Positions 17,467-27,622 are shown, counted from the stretch's first letter. The stretch: 64,000 nt of DNA from Natronorubrum bangense (GCF_004799645.1 NZ_CP031305.1:1116001-1180000), one strand, 5' to 3'. Notes: generated by a model not told the origin, from the letters alone. Numbers and translations are program-made.

Positions 17467-18495
17467 ATGAACCTCACACATCGTCCCCGGCGGCTTCGGC
17501 AGGACGGGGTTCGCGGGCTCGTCAGCGAGACGAGCCTCGAGCCTGCAGATCTCATCGCCCCGGTGTTTATCGACGCGACGACCGACGAGCGGATTCCGAT
17601 CGAGTCGATGCCCGGCCACGAACGGGTCCCGATCGACGAGAGCGTCGCCCGCGTCGAGGAGATCCTCGAGACGGGTGTCGAAGCTGTGATGCTGTTTGGC
17701 ATTCCAATCGCGAAAGACGCCCAGGGCTCGCGTGCGTGGGCAGATGACGGCGTCGTCCAGGAGGCAACCCGACGGATCACAGCCGAAACGGACGCCTACG
17801 TCATCACCGACGCCTGTCTCTGTGAGTACACCGACCACGGCCACTGTGGGGCACTCGAGGACGAACTCCGTGGCGAAGCGGGCCACGACCACAGCGAGGG
17901 CTGTGCCCACGAGCCGACGATGACGGTCGACAACGACGCGACGCTCGAGAGCCTCGAGCGGATCGCCGTCTCCCACGCCGAGGCGGGCGCGGACATGATC
18001 GCGCCGAGTGGCATGATGGACGGGATGGTTGCGGCCATCCGTGAAGGACTCGATCGCGAGGGATTCGAACACGTCCCCATCATGAGCTACGCCGCAAAGT
18101 ACGAGAGCGCTTTTTATGGACCGTTCCGGGACGCCGCCGACGGCGCGCCCGCGTTTGGCAATCGCCGCCACTACCAGATGGATCCCGCCAACGCCCGCGA
18201 GGCGATGCGCGAGGTTCGACTCGACGCCGAACAGGGGGCGGACGTCCTGATGGTCAAACCTGCCCTGCCGTATCTCGACATCGTGAACGACCTTCGACGG
18301 GAGTTTGACCACCCCATCGCTGCCTACAACGTCTCCGGCGAGTACGCGATGCTCCACGCAGCGGCCGAGAAGGGCTGGCTCGACCTCGAGGAAGTCGCTC
18401 TCGAGTCGTTGCTGTCGATCAAACGCGCTGGCGCGGATCTGATTCTGACGTACTTCGCAGAAGACGTCGCACAGGGGCTGACTGCGGGGCGGTAG
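17467..18495 (+). CDS. hemB: delta-aminolevulinic acid dehydratase (porphobilinogen synthase)
   Basis: The 342-residue enzyme joins two 5-aminolevulinates into porphobilinogen. The Schiff-base lysines are K211 ([14 protein letters not shown]) and K264 ([10 protein letters not shown]). The zinc site is the Cys-rich [13 protein letters not shown] (116-128). Just after it, residues 137-149 form an insertion with extra His and Cys ([11 protein letters not shown]) that is not in most bacterial enzymes. It is in the same 6-kb stretch as hemL, though the two are separated by other genes. Confidence 0.95.
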   Translation: MNLTHRPRRLRQDGVRGLVSETSLEPADLIAPVFIDATTDERIPIESMPGHERVPIDESVARVEEILETGVEAVMLFGIPIAKDAQGSRAWADDGVVQEATRRITAETDAYVITDACLCEYTDHGHCGALEDELRGEAGHDHSEGCAHEPTMTVDNDATLESLERIAVSHAEAGADMIAPSGMMDGMVAAIREGLDREGFEHVPIMSYAAKYESAFYGPFRDAADGAPAFGNRRHYQMDPANAREAMREVRLDAEQGADVLMVKPALPYLDIVNDLRREFDHPIAAYNVSGEYAMLHAAAEKGWLDLEEVALESLLSIKRAGADLILTYFAEDVAQGLTAGR

Positions 18496-18807
18496 CGAGG
18501 CAGCGATGGACGCAGCCGACACGTTCGATGTCAGTTGACCGCGGATCGGCTCTTTTGCAGCATTCGGACGAACGTCCAGCCGAGATAGCCGCCGGAGATA
18601 CCAGTGACAATATCTGCCGCGCGCGAGCGAAAGGCGCGACTGAGCGGCGAAAAATGACGGTATTTGCGTGGATTCCGTGAGTGTTCTCGCGCGTTCGGGT
18701 TTACAAACTGAAAATATATAACCAACGATCGAAAAATGCGCAAGATCAGATGCCCTTATATAGATTAAATTGCCTCTAGATTTGTCTGCTTGTCCCTATT
18801 ACGCCAC
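18496..18807. other. AT-rich spacer between hemB and the amt promoter
   Basis: These 312 bases drop to unusually high AT content from about 18650 (runs such as AAAATATATAACC and TTATATAGATTAAATT). A 70-codon minus-strand frame (18531-18743) ends in a GGYLGWTFVRMLQ segment but has poor codon use; I do not call it. No tRNA or repeat was seen. Confidence 0.4.
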
Positions 18808-18843
18808 GATTAGTTGACGAACACCAACGCTAATCCTTATATG
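18808..18843 (+). promoter_or_regulatory. inverted repeat and TATA element before the amt leader
   Basis: GATTAG (18808-18813) and CTAATC (18830-18835) are inverted, with inner TTG/CAA pairs. The TATA element CCTTATATGG follows at once (18835-18844). The arrangement fits a repressor or activator site touching the promoter of the ammonium transporter. Confidence 0.5.
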
Positions 18844-18884
18844 GAGTTGTTCCATCCAGCTTAAACGTGATTCAGAAGACAACC

Positions 18885-18965
18885 ATGATCTCGAACGAAT
18901 CGAGCGTGGACAAACGTCTACAACGCAGCGAGAGCAGAGCGGTATCGATGGAGGGCCAGCGATGA
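18885..18965 (+). CDS. 26-residue upstream ORF coupled to amt
   Basis: A short frame begins [13 protein letters not shown] and ends MEGQR. Its TGA overlaps the ATG of amt (ATGA, 18962-18965). It begins about 45 bases after the TATA. The overlap suggests translational coupling, so the small peptide may only serve to control amt translation. Chance cannot be excluded for so short a frame. Confidence 0.4.
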   Translation: MISNESSVDKRLQRSESRAVSMEGQR

Positions 18966-20695
18966 TCGAGTCAGTGTTCCTCGAGGTCAGCGCTGGTGAC
19001 CTCGAGTCGCTTGCGACGGGGATGAACCTGATGTGGGCGCTGACGGTCACGTTCCTGATTTTCTTCATGCACGCCGGCTTCGCGATGCTCGAGGCAGGGC
19101 AGGTGCGCTCGAAGAACGTCGCGAACCAGCTGACGAAGAACATGCTGACCTGGGGGGTCGGCATCTTCGTGTTCTTCATCATCGGGATGGGGATCTCGAA
19201 CAACGTCGGCGCGGCACTCGGTGGCGGCGACTCGAGCCCACTGACGATGTTCGGCGAGGGATCGTTCGACTGGGTGATGTGGCTCTTTAGTGCGGTGTTC
19301 GCGATGACCGCGGCCACGATCGTCTCCGGTGCCGTCGCCGGCCGCGCGAAACTCCGCGCGTACGTCACCTACACCTTCTTGCTGGCGGCAGTGATCTACC
19401 CCGTCGTCGCGGCGATGGTCTGGTACGCCCCCGGTGGCGAACCGATCCTCGCTGCCTTCGGCTTCGCCGACTTCGCGGGCGGGATGGTCGTCCACGGCGT
19501 CGGTGGTATCGCGGGGCTCACCGCAGCCTGGATCCTCGGGGCACGGATGGACAAGTACAACGACGACGGTTCCTCGAACGTCATCCCCGGTCACTCGATG
19601 ACGTTCGCCGTTCTCGGCACGCTGATCCTCTGTTTCGGCTGGTTCGGCTTCAACGTCGGCACGGCCGCGACCGTGATCGATACCGGCACCTTCGAACTCG
19701 CCGACTTCGACTACGTCGGCAGCGTCGCGATGGTCACCGCACTCGGGATGGGGCTTGGAGCGCTCGGTGCCTCGGCAGTCTCTCTCGCGATCAACGGGAA
19801 AGTCGATACGCTGTACGTCGCAAACGGCATGCTCGCTGGCCTGGTCGGTGTGACGGGTCCGACTGACCTGATCACGCCAATGGGCGCGATCGCAATCGGC
19901 TTCCTGGCTGGCGCACAGCTCCCGATCGTCTTCCGATTCGTCGAACAGAAACTCAAGATCGACGACGTCTGTGCGGTCTTCCCGGTCCACGGGACTGCAG
20001 GGATGCTCGGCCTGATTATCTACCCGCTGTGGTCCGTCGAGGGCACGGCAATCGGCGGTGGCCTCATCGCTGGCGGCATCCTCTCGATCGAAGCGAGCGC
20101 GTTCGTTCCACAGATCGTCGGCGTCGCCGTCATCACGATCTGGACGGTCGTCGCGACCGCAGCCGTCTGGGGTGCGTTCAAAGCCGTCGGCCAGGCTCGA
20201 GTCACCTCCGACCACGAGCGTGATGGACTCGACATCGCCGAACACGGCGTCGACACCTACCCCGAGTTCGGCCAGCCCGACCTCGCAACCGACGGCGGAT
20301 ACACTGATGACGACAGCGTCATCCGAGCCGACGGCGGCGAGCCAAACGACGGCGAGATCAAGATGGTTACCGCGATCGTCCGTCCGGACCGTCTCGGTGC
20401 GATCAAGCAGTCACTCGCTGAAATCGGTGCCCCATCGTTGACCGTCACCAACGTCTCCGGACGTGGCTCCCAGCCCGCAAAGAAAGGCCAGTGGCGTGGC
20501 GAGGAGTACACTGTCGACCTCCACCAGAAGATCAAAATCGAGTGTGTCGTCGCCGACATCCCCGCTGACGAAGTCGTCGACGCGATCGGAACGGCCGCAA
20601 ACACCGGCGAGCCGGGTGACGGGAAGATCTTCGTGATTCCCGTCGAGGACGCCTACCAGGTCCGAACCGAGAAGACCGGCCCGGACGCCGTCTGA
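18962..20695 (+). CDS. amt: ammonium transporter with a fused C-terminal PII domain
   Basis: Residues 1 to about 415 are a complete Amt channel with 11 expected spans; [28 protein letters not shown] and [12 protein letters not shown] hold the conserved family histidines. After a 45-residue acidic linker, residues 465-577 are a full PII (GlnK) domain: [19 protein letters not shown], the T-loop [20 protein letters not shown] with the Tyr (516) used for modification in bacteria, and the B-loop [14 protein letters not shown] normally is a separate trimer that plugs Amt when nitrogen is plentiful. Here channel and regulator are one chain. Confidence 0.93.
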   Translation: MIESVFLEVSAGDLESLATGMNLMWALTVTFLIFFMHAGFAMLEAGQVRSKNVANQLTKNMLTWGVGIFVFFIIGMGISNNVGAALGGGDSSPLTMFGEGSFDWVMWLFSAVFAMTAATIVSGAVAGRAKLRAYVTYTFLLAAVIYPVVAAMVWYAPGGEPILAAFGFADFAGGMVVHGVGGIAGLTAAWILGARMDKYNDDGSSNVIPGHSMTFAVLGTLILCFGWFGFNVGTAATVIDTGTFELADFDYVGSVAMVTALGMGLGALGASAVSLAINGKVDTLYVANGMLAGLVGVTGPTDLITPMGAIAIGFLAGAQLPIVFRFVEQKLKIDDVCAVFPVHGTAGMLGLIIYPLWSVEGTAIGGGLIAGGILSIEASAFVPQIVGVAVITIWTVVATAAVWGAFKAVGQARVTSDHERDGLDIAEHGVDTYPEFGQPDLATDGGYTDDDSVIRADGGEPNDGEIKMVTAIVRPDRLGAIKQSLAEIGAPSLTVTNVSGRGSQPAKKGQWRGEEYTVDLHQKIKIECVVADIPADEVVDAIGTAANTGEPGDGKIFVIPVEDAYQVRTEKTGPDAV

Positions 20696-20710
20696 GCGGA
20701 ATCAGCTATC

Positions 20711-20740
20711 AAGTTTTGATCTTCGGCGTTCTTTTTTCGC
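20711..20740 (+). terminator. T-rich terminator after amt
   Basis: Two T-runs (GTTTTGATC, then a run of six T) follow the amt stop within 45 bases. This is the form of archaeal intrinsic terminators. Confidence 0.45.
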
Positions 20741-20765
20741 GACCAGGACACTGTGTGGGACACGT

Positions 20766-21656
20766 TCAGAGATCAAGGAGCCGTGCCAGCGCACGCCGCT
20801 TGACGAGCCCAAAGCCGACCGCAACGACGAGGAATCCGACGATCGTCGTTGACTCGAGTCCTTCGTCGAGAGCCAGCCAGCCGACGAGTGCGGCGAAGAC
20901 GGGCAGCAGGTAGCTGACGAGGTTGATCTCAACCGACCCGATTCGATCGAGCAGGTCGAAATACAGCAGATATCCCAGTCCACCCGCGATGGGGACGAGA
21001 TAGACAAGCGCCAGCAGTGCAGCGGGGGTCCAGTCGACCGACTGGGGTTCGCCAAGCGAGAGGCTCGCGGCGTGCAACACCGGCGCACCGGCGAGCATCA
21101 TCCAGCCCTGGAGTGATGCGACCGGGAGTTCGGTTCTGGTTCGCTGGGTGAGCACTGCGCCGAGTGCGAACGCGATGGCAGCGGCGAAAATAAGCGCGAC
21201 GCCGAGCGACTCGGCGGTGTACAGCGCCGCCGGGTCCGGGTTGGCGACGATTGCCGTCCCGAGGAATCCAAGGCCGAGGCCGAACACCCCTACCGCACCA
21301 AGGGCGGTGCTCGGGAGCAGGAGTCTCGAGAGCGCGGCAGTCAGGATCGGCACCGTTGCGACGACGACTGCGGCGACAGCACTCGTAACGTACTGCTGGC
21401 CCGCAAACAACAGCGCATGGTGGAGCGCGATCAGGAACACACCCCCAGCGAGGATGCTGGCCCACTCCCCTCGGGTTGGACGGACACGATAGCCTCGTAC
21501 AGCAGCGTAGCCGAGGATTAGCAGGGCCGTCGCGTCGAAGCGAAGGGCTGCAAACAGGACTGGCGGGACGACGTCGACCGCGGCGCGAACGGCCGGGAAC
21601 GTCGTTCCCCAGATTGCACCGACAAGCACGAACAACAGCGGCGTTCGATAGCGCAC
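20766..21656 (-). CDS. EamA-family (DMT) transporter
   Basis: The 296-residue protein has ten hydrophobic segments arranged as two five-span EamA repeats. It starts LLFVLVGAIWGTTFPAVRA, the typical first span with the WG(T/S)xF motif. Such proteins export or import small metabolites; substrate unknown. It is divergent from hemL and convergent with amt. Confidence 0.83.
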   Translation of the reverse strand: MRYRTPLLFVLVGAIWGTTFPAVRAAVDVVPPVLFAALRFDATALLILGYAAVRGYRVRPTRGEWASILAGGVFLIALHHALLFAGQQYVTSAVAAVVVATVPILTAALSRLLLPSTALGAVGVFGLGLGFLGTAIVANPDPAALYTAESLGVALIFAAAIAFALGAVLTQRTRTELPVASLQGWMMLAGAPVLHAASLSLGEPQSVDWTPAALLALVYLVPIAGGLGYLLYFDLLDRIGSVEINLVSYLLPVFAALVGWLALDEGLESTTIVGFLVVAVGFGLVKRRALARLLDL

Positions 21657-21760
21657 GGTAGTATCTGACAGGTCAGCAAAGCACCCTTGTAATCGTACCG
21701 ATCGTCCGATGTGGGCCGAACCCCGGTACTACTTTGCCGTCCCGTTTCCAACCGTGGCGT

Positions 21761-23107
21761 ATGACCGACGAAAATTCGCGCGCGCTGTACGACCGAGCGC
21801 TCTCAGTGATGCCCGGCGGCGTCAACTCCGCGGTTCGAGCGGCGATCGAACCCTACCCCTTCTTCGTCCAGAAAGGCGACGGCGGCCACGTCATCGACGC
21901 CGACGGTAACCGTTACATCGACTGGGTGATGGGGCTTGGCCCGCTGCTGTTGGGCCACAGCCTGCCCGAACAGGTACAGGCAGCGATCCAGAAACAGGCA
22001 AGCGCAGGGCCGATGTACGGCACGCCGACGGAAATCGAAGTCGACCTCGCGGAGTTCGTCGTCCGCCACGTCCCGAGCGTCGAGAAGATCCGCTTCGTGA
22101 ACTCGGGCACCGAAGCGACCGTCTCCGCAGTTCGCCTCGCTCGCGGGTACACCGGCCGCAACAAGATCGTCGTCATGCAGGGCGGCTACCACGGCGCACA
22201 GGAATCGACGCTGGTCGAAGGCGACGCCGAAAACCCAGCGCCCTCCTCGGCGGGGATCCCACAGTCTTTTGCCGAGCACACCCTGCCAGTACCGTTTAAC
22301 GACGAAGCTGCCGTACGCGAGGTGTTCGACGAACACGGCGACGACATCGCCGCAGTCCTCACCGAACCCATTCTGGCCAACTACGGCATCGTCCACCCCG
22401 AAGACGGCTATCACGAGTTCCTCCGAGAGATCACGGCCGAACACGGTTCGCTGCTGATCTTCGACGAAGTGATCACCGGCTTCCGCGTCGGTGGCCTCGG
22501 CTGTGCCCAAAGCGAGCTCGGCGTCATACCCGATCTGACGACGTTCGGCAAGATCATCGGCGGTGGGTTCCCCGTTGGCGCGATCGGTGGCCGCGCCGAG
22601 ATCATCGAGAGCTTTGCCCCCTCCGGACCTGTCTTCCAGGCTGGCACCTTCTCCGGCCATCCCGTCACGATGGCTGCCGGCCTCGAGACCCTGCAGTTTG
22701 CCGCCGAAAACGACGTCTACAATCACGTCAACGACCTCGGAGAGCAGCTTCGAAGTGGGCTGACCGATATCGTTGCCGACCAGGCACCCAGCTACACGGT
22801 CACCGGCACCGACAGCATGTTCAAGGTGATCTTCACCCGCGATGGACCCGGACCCGACTCGCTCGAGGAACAGTGTAAGACCGGCTGCCGGCAGAATCCG
22901 ACCTGTCCGCGCTACGACTACTGTCCGAAAAACTCGGCTGACGTCAAAAACGCCGAAACTGAACGCTGGCGGCGGATCTTCTGGGGCAAGATGAAAGCCC
23001 AGGACGTGTTCCTCTCACAAAACCAGTTCGAGTGTCAGTTCGTCAGCTACAACCACACCGAAGCAGACGTCGAGAACACGCTCGAGGCGTACAAGAACGC
23101 GCTGTAG
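21761..23107 (+). CDS. hemL: glutamate-1-semialdehyde 2,1-aminomutase
   Basis: With the ATG at 21761 the 448-residue protein starts [23 protein letters not shown] features are present: the aldehyde lysine in [14 protein letters not shown] and the [11 protein letters not shown] signature. It makes 5-aminolevulinate from glutamate-1-semialdehyde, the substrate of HemB. A Cys-rich insertion ([17 protein letters not shown], near residues 375-393) replaces a plain loop of the bacterial enzyme and could bind a metal. Upstream ATGs give no family sequence. Confidence 0.93.
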   Translation: MTDENSRALYDRALSVMPGGVNSAVRAAIEPYPFFVQKGDGGHVIDADGNRYIDWVMGLGPLLLGHSLPEQVQAAIQKQASAGPMYGTPTEIEVDLAEFVVRHVPSVEKIRFVNSGTEATVSAVRLARGYTGRNKIVVMQGGYHGAQESTLVEGDAENPAPSSAGIPQSFAEHTLPVPFNDEAAVREVFDEHGDDIAAVLTEPILANYGIVHPEDGYHEFLREITAEHGSLLIFDEVITGFRVGGLGCAQSELGVIPDLTTFGKIIGGGFPVGAIGGRAEIIESFAPSGPVFQAGTFSGHPVTMAAGLETLQFAAENDVYNHVNDLGEQLRSGLTDIVADQAPSYTVTGTDSMFKVIFTRDGPGPDSLEEQCKTGCRQNPTCPRYDYCPKNSADVKNAETERWRRIFWGKMKAQDVFLSQNQFECQFVSYNHTEADVENTLEAYKNAL

Positions 23108-23177
23108 CTCGGTCGGCCGACAGCAACCACTGGAGCGGTAGACGTATCCAGCCACGCCGAAAATCACTCGCTAGCAG

Positions 23178-23861
23178 ATGGGTCGGAACGAGACACACCA
23201 CCTCGATGTCGACTGGGCGCGCATGACAGAGCGGCTGCTGTATCTGTTTCCGCCAGTGATTGGCGTCGGTCTCATCGGGATCCTCCGCGAGGCCGATCCC
23301 GGTGTCCCCGGCCTCGAGCGCGGGCTCTTACTGGTCGGGAGCTTTGGCTACACGGTTCTGACACTTGGGCTCGCAGTCGCCCTCTTTCTCGATGCCCGCC
23401 GGGTTCGAGGCCAGGGTGGCGCAAGCAGTCACTGGAAGCCGAATCCGTTGCTCAACGCCGTGTTCGCACTCATCTGGGCGCCGGCTGCGGGCGTCTACTA
23501 TCTCTTCCGCCGGCACAAGCGGTTCGGGACGAAACCAGGATGGTCGGGCTGGTGGTTCGTCGTCGCTGTCTCGCTCACAGCAACGCTTTTTGGCGCCATT
23601 ACAGCCGGTATCGCCGTAATTCTCGTCCTCCCCGGGCTCTTTTTGACCGCGGTCGGACTGGCCGGCGCAATCGCGTTCGGGACGTTCCCAATCGCAATCC
23701 ACCAGGACGCTGCCTACGTCTGTACTTACGGTGACGGCTGGCGACCGAATCCGGCGTTCTACCTCGGCGTCGCGTTCGTGAGTCTCTTCGTCCCCCCATT
23801 ACAGCCGATCGTTGCTGGCTACTATCTCACCAGACGGCGACAGGCGGTCCAAACAGTGTGA
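23178..23861 (+). CDS. membrane protein of unknown function
   Basis: The 227-residue protein has about five hydrophobic segments. A polar loop in the middle holds FRRHKRFGTKPGWSGWW, and a second one CTYGDGWRPNPAFY. I do not recognise the family. A start at 23223 (MTERLLYLFPPVIG) would remove a polar 15-residue head and is equally possible. It is read in the same direction as hemL, 70 bases after it. Confidence 0.65.
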   Translation: MGRNETHHLDVDWARMTERLLYLFPPVIGVGLIGILREADPGVPGLERGLLLVGSFGYTVLTLGLAVALFLDARRVRGQGGASSHWKPNPLLNAVFALIWAPAAGVYYLFRRHKRFGTKPGWSGWWFVVAVSLTATLFGAITAGIAVILVLPGLFLTAVGLAGAIAFGTFPIAIHQDAAYVCTYGDGWRPNPAFYLGVAFVSLFVPPLQPIVAGYYLTRRRQAVQTV

Positions 23862-24094
23862 GCCGGCGACGACAGACGCTTCCGTAGGCGTGGACACTGA
23901 ATCGCGACGGTTCCAGTCGACACCAGCCGTCGGCTCGGCTGTGAAGCGACGGGGCAGGCTGCTGCAGGCACCGGCACTTCAACGAACCACCCACAACTGA
24001 CCGGTATCCAACAGTATAGGCTGGTGTCGACAACGGCGATCGGCTCACGACCAACTGCAGAGACAGGACGACAGCCACACACCTTCCCTCGAGT

Positions 24095-25192
24095 ATGAAT
24101 ACAAGCATCGAAGTCGAATACTGGGTTATCGATACCGCCGGCGAACTCACGTCGCCGGGCGAACTCGCGGAGATCTCCGAACGGACCGAACGGGAGTTCG
24201 TCGAACCGCTGTTCGAGCTGAAAACACCTCCCTGTGAGACGATCGCAGAGCTTCGGACGTCGTTCGTCGAGCAACTCGATGAGGTCCTGTCGAAAGCCGC
24301 GGCAGTGGACAAGCGACTCGTCCCACTGGGAACGCCGATCAACTGCGAGTCGATCGACCGACGGCCAGATGAACGCGGTCGCATCCAGAAGGCAGTTGTC
24401 GGTGAGAACTTCGACTACGCGAAGTACTGCGCCGGCACGCACATCCACGTCGAGAAGCGAAACGTCACCGATCAGCTCAACACGCTCATCGCGCTGGATG
24501 CAGCGCTTGCACTGGTCAACTCCTCACCCTATTTCCACGGCGAACGGATCGCAAACAGCGCCAGGGCGTACTGCTACCGGAAAAAGAGTTACGCGGAGTA
24601 TCCCAAACACGGCCAGCTCTGGCACTACGTCGACACCGTCGGGGAGTGGCATCGCCGCCTCGAGGATCGCTACGATGAGTTCAAGCAGGCGGCACTCGAG
24701 GAAGGCATCGACGAGCGCGCAGTCGAGGACCAGTTCTCGACTGATGACGTTGTCTGGACACCAATCAGGTTGCGCGACGAGATGCCGACCGTCGAGTGGC
24801 GTTCGCCCGATGCAGCCCTGCCGAGCCAACTGCTCCGACTGGCTGATGAACTCGAGACGGTGATGGAACAGCTCCACCACACGAACGTCGAAATCGAAGC
24901 GGACAGCGACCCCAGAAACACGGGTCATGTCACGGATGATGGCATCGTCCTCCCCGAGTTCGATGTCGCCTGTGATCTCGCTGAAGCAGCGATGCACGAC
25001 GGACTCGAGTCGGCCGACGTCGCGAGCTACCTCGAGCGCATGGGGTTTACCGTCGACGACTATCATCCGATCTCGATGCAGATCGACGGCCGCCAGTACG
25101 TCCCAACCAGTGACGCCCGAGCGTTGCGCGTAGAGTCCGCGAGGCGACTCGAGGAAGACGTCAAGAGCCTGCGTCAGTCAGTCGAACACTAA
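24095..25192 (+). CDS. GCS2-family glutamate-cysteine ligase homologue
   Basis: The 365-residue protein begins MNTSIEVEYWVIDTAGELT, an E-x-E-x-W/F-type metal site, followed by ELKTPPCETIAELR, YCAGTHIHVEK and EWRSPDAALP. These are landmarks of the carboxylate-amine ligases that join glutamate and cysteine. Gamma-glutamylcysteine is a major haloarchaeal thiol, so a thiol role is plausible. The N-terminus differs from the main haloarchaeal GshA as I remember it, so this may be a paralogue with another amine substrate. Confidence 0.72.
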   Translation: MNTSIEVEYWVIDTAGELTSPGELAEISERTEREFVEPLFELKTPPCETIAELRTSFVEQLDEVLSKAAAVDKRLVPLGTPINCESIDRRPDERGRIQKAVVGENFDYAKYCAGTHIHVEKRNVTDQLNTLIALDAALALVNSSPYFHGERIANSARAYCYRKKSYAEYPKHGQLWHYVDTVGEWHRRLEDRYDEFKQAALEEGIDERAVEDQFSTDDVVWTPIRLRDEMPTVEWRSPDAALPSQLLRLADELETVMEQLHHTNVEIEADSDPRNTGHVTDDGIVLPEFDVACDLAEAAMHDGLESADVASYLERMGFTVDDYHPISMQIDGRQYVPTSDARALRVESARRLEEDVKSLRQSVEH

Positions 25193-25225
25193 CCACGCGG
25201 CGACATCGATACTGGCGGAGTCGGC

Positions 25226-26083
25226 TCAGATGAGCCCGAGAATAAACGCCAGTCCCATCCCGATCAGAACGACTGCGGTGACCGTCGGCAGATAGGGCGT
25301 CACGCGCTCAATCCGCGCCTGATGGCGTTCATAGCCCGCGATCAACAGCAGCGTTGGGGCGATGATCGCGACGATCACTGCAAGCGAGTAAATAAGCATT
25401 AGCTCAAGGCAGAGTCCAGTGCCGGCACCGCTACAGATCGCCAGTATCTGAATCGGCTCCTCGTGGGCGAAGCCGAGCAAGAGCGCTGTCGTTCCGAGAG
25501 CGACCAGTCCGCGTTCGGCGTGTTCCTCGGTCAGATGCTGGTGGCCACCACCACCCGGCAGGGCGTTTCGGAGCCGCTCGAGCACGCCTCGATCGTCGTG
25601 GTGGTCGTGTGCATGGTGGTCGTGAGTGTGCTGTCCGTGCTCGTCTGTGTGGTGGTCGCTGTGTGCTGTCTGCGTTCCGCCGTCAGTGTGATGAGCGTGA
25701 TCGTCGTGGTCGTGGTCGTGGCCATGGTCATCGTGGTCGTGACCCTCGAGTCCGTGTCCGTGACCCTCGAGTCCGTGTCCGTGACCACCGTTGCGGTACT
25801 CGTGGATGCCGAGGAAAATCAACAAGACACCGGCGACGTAGCCGAGCCATGGGCCATCAGCGAAGTCGGCGAACGTGCTGAACCAGAAGTATGCGAGCAC
25901 GAGCACGACGCTGCTGATGAGATGGCCGACCCCAAGGATCAACGCCGCGAGAAAGCCATACAGCCAGCGGCGCTGTCGATTGAGTGCGTACGTCGCCGCG
26001 ATGGGCCAGCCATGATCTGGCAAGACACCGTGGACGAAGCCGATCGCAACGACACCGAGGACGACACCGAGTTCCATACCCAA
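25226..26083 (-). CDS. NicO-like metal transporter with a long His-rich loop
   Basis: The 285-residue protein has about six spans, with a GFVHGVLPDHGWP motif in the first (compare HxxxPxH in NicO/RcnA nickel-cobalt transporters) and LLLGFAHEEPIQ later. Residues about 98-170 form a loop made almost only of His, Asp, Gly and Thr, with dozens of histidines, which probably binds nickel, cobalt or zinc. An 8-residue unit (GHGHGLEG) is duplicated in tandem at 25742-25789. Export of metal is the family role; the ion is not known. Confidence 0.75.
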   Translation of the reverse strand: MGMELGVVLGVVAIGFVHGVLPDHGWPIAATYALNRQRRWLYGFLAALILGVGHLISSVVLVLAYFWFSTFADFADGPWLGYVAGVLLIFLGIHEYRNGGHGHGLEGHGHGLEGHDHDDHGHDHDHDDHAHHTDGGTQTAHSDHHTDEHGQHTHDHHAHDHHDDRGVLERLRNALPGGGGHQHLTEEHAERGLVALGTTALLLGFAHEEPIQILAICSGAGTGLCLELMLIYSLAVIVAIIAPTLLLIAGYERHQARIERVTPYLPTVTAVVLIGMGLAFILGLI

Positions 26084-26200
26084 ACGGCATCGGTGCCGAG
26101 GTTTACGGGTTGTTATGATTCAACTCGAGGCTGCGTAATACGCCTGTTACAGATTAATAACCCAGTACGCTTCACTGCTAACGCGTGCTCTGAAAACCGT

Positions 26201-26770
26201 TCAGTTGCCGTCGCCGTACTCGTACTCTTCTTCTGGATCCTCGACGCCCTCGGTTCGAGAGCCAATCCACGCACCAAGCGAGAGGCCATAAACGAGGTGA
26301 CCAGCATGAAACAGCGCCAGTTCGTCAGCGTCGAGTCGGATATCGAGCAGTTCTTTCAACATGAACTGGGAGCCAAACGCCGACAGTGCCATCCCGTAGA
26401 CGGATCCCCAGACGAGGCCGCGTTGTTCGGGTTCGATCGACCGTTCTGCATCCTGGAGTGCGAACAGCGCACCGAAGACTGCGCCGGCCTGAATCCCGTA
26501 GGCCAGATGTAAAACGAGTCCAGCAACCGGATGCTCTTCCGGATCACCGCCAGTGACGTACTGCGCCCAGAAGTTCGCCGACGGCGGCAGTGACCGCAGG
26601 ATCGGGAGCCGGAACGCCGTCATGATGAGCGTTGCAATGAGCCCCGCCTGGAGTCCGCGGACGGCAGCGGACACGGTATGTTCCATGCGAGACTGCGTCT
26701 CGTCTGTGTCTGGTCCTTCGCGTGGCTCGCTCGTCGATTGCAGCCGTCGGAAATGATCGGAGACGGACAT
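26201..26770 (-). CDS. haloarchaeal membrane protein (DUF6789-like)
   Basis: The 189-residue product starting MSVSDHF has about four hydrophobic segments. The stretch GLIATLIMTAFRLPILRSLPPSANFW matches a haloarchaeal membrane family I know as DUF6789; function unknown. An earlier start at 26794 would add a Cys-rich octapeptide and is less likely. The C-terminus is acidic. It is read in the same direction as the NicO-like gene, about 115 bases before it. Confidence 0.65.
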   Translation of the reverse strand: MSVSDHFRRLQSTSEPREGPDTDETQSRMEHTVSAAVRGLQAGLIATLIMTAFRLPILRSLPPSANFWAQYVTGGDPEEHPVAGLVLHLAYGIQAGAVFGALFALQDAERSIEPEQRGLVWGSVYGMALSAFGSQFMLKELLDIRLDADELALFHAGHLVYGLSLGAWIGSRTEGVEDPEEEYEYGDGN

Positions 26771-27118
26771 ACTGATCACACAACAGCATCCCACGGGCAG
26801 TCCCTTAACGCTCTGGCGCGCGGCTGACGGCCCTGCCGGACGGTGTCGCCCAGCACAACGTCCTCATATCACCCGTTGTGATGGCCTCGCTGCTGACCAC
26901 CGCTCGACGGCTGCTCGGTGTCGAGTCGCGTTCCGACGCCACCGGTCGACAGTCCGATTTCGATATCGTATGGATTTAGCCGCAGGAAACCGACGGTTTG
27001 CCAAAATACAGTCTGATTCAGTATTCCTAACCCACCATTAGCGCAGTTTCTGGACCAACGTCCGAGAATATTGCACATTCCGATACGGACGTGGGGGTCG
27101 GGTTGGTATAGGTCGGTA
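26771..27118. other. intergenic stretch without a clear gene
   Basis: These 348 bases hold no confident gene. A minus-strand open frame from about 26985 to 26869 encodes FLRLNPYDIEIGLSTGG and has fair codon use, but no start codon was found and it may be a gene remnant. The part around 26990-27080 is AT-rich and may hold the promoter of the next gene. Confidence 0.35.
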
Positions 27119-27475
27119 ATGGACGCCGACGCACCGCGCGCGTGGAACAGAGAAGCGTGTCGGACATACACGCCGGCCGATAGCGACCGGGAGCTACAGT
27201 ATCGGACGTATCGCCACGAATCAGGTGACTTGCGGTTGAAAGTCGCACCAGCGTCGCTCGACGGCGAGGACCACCCCGGATACGCGCTGACCGTAACGAC
27301 GTATCCCGGGCTCGACCTCTCCGAGACGCTTCGTATCAGGACCGTCCTCACGTTCGACCGCTGTGACCGAATCGCCACCCAGTTTATGGATCTCTTTTCA
27401 GCCAGCTACGACGGCCCCGGCTCACTCGAGGACGCCCTCGAGTACGCCTCCCACCGAACGCGAGAACATCGATGA
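27119..27475 (+). CDS. hypothetical haloarchaeal protein
   Basis: The 118-residue acidic protein starts MDADAPRAWNREACRTYTP and has a regular alternation of charged and hydrophobic residues in the middle (LRLKVAPASL...YALTVTTYPGLDL), as in a small beta-rich fold, then a helical C-terminus. Two cysteines are present but far apart. I do not recognise the family. Codon use matches the neighbours, so I take it to be real. Confidence 0.6.
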   Translation: MDADAPRAWNREACRTYTPADSDRELQYRTYRHESGDLRLKVAPASLDGEDHPGYALTVTTYPGLDLSETLRIRTVLTFDRCDRIATQFMDLFSASYDGPGSLEDALEYASHRTREHR

Positions 27476-27622
27476 CGAACAGCCCTACCGGGAGGAACTG
27501 ATTGCAACGGATTCGACGCCGTGTTCTCGCGTTCGGTGGAACGGATCGTCGATTGTGGAGTGTTCACGCCAGCCGGGAGACGGCTACCCAGTACAGGACA
27601 TACCGTGAGATGGTTCCTCGAT

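Noticed and set aside
18531..18743. Minus-strand 70-codon frame in the hemB-amt spacer
   Set aside because: Codon use is unlike the neighbours and the DNA is partly AT-rich non-coding; only its end looks protein-like.
25742..25789. Tandem repeat in the His-rich loop as a possible CRISPR or mobile element
   Set aside because: Only two in-frame 24-bp units with no spacers; it is explained by the repeated GHGHGLEG residues.
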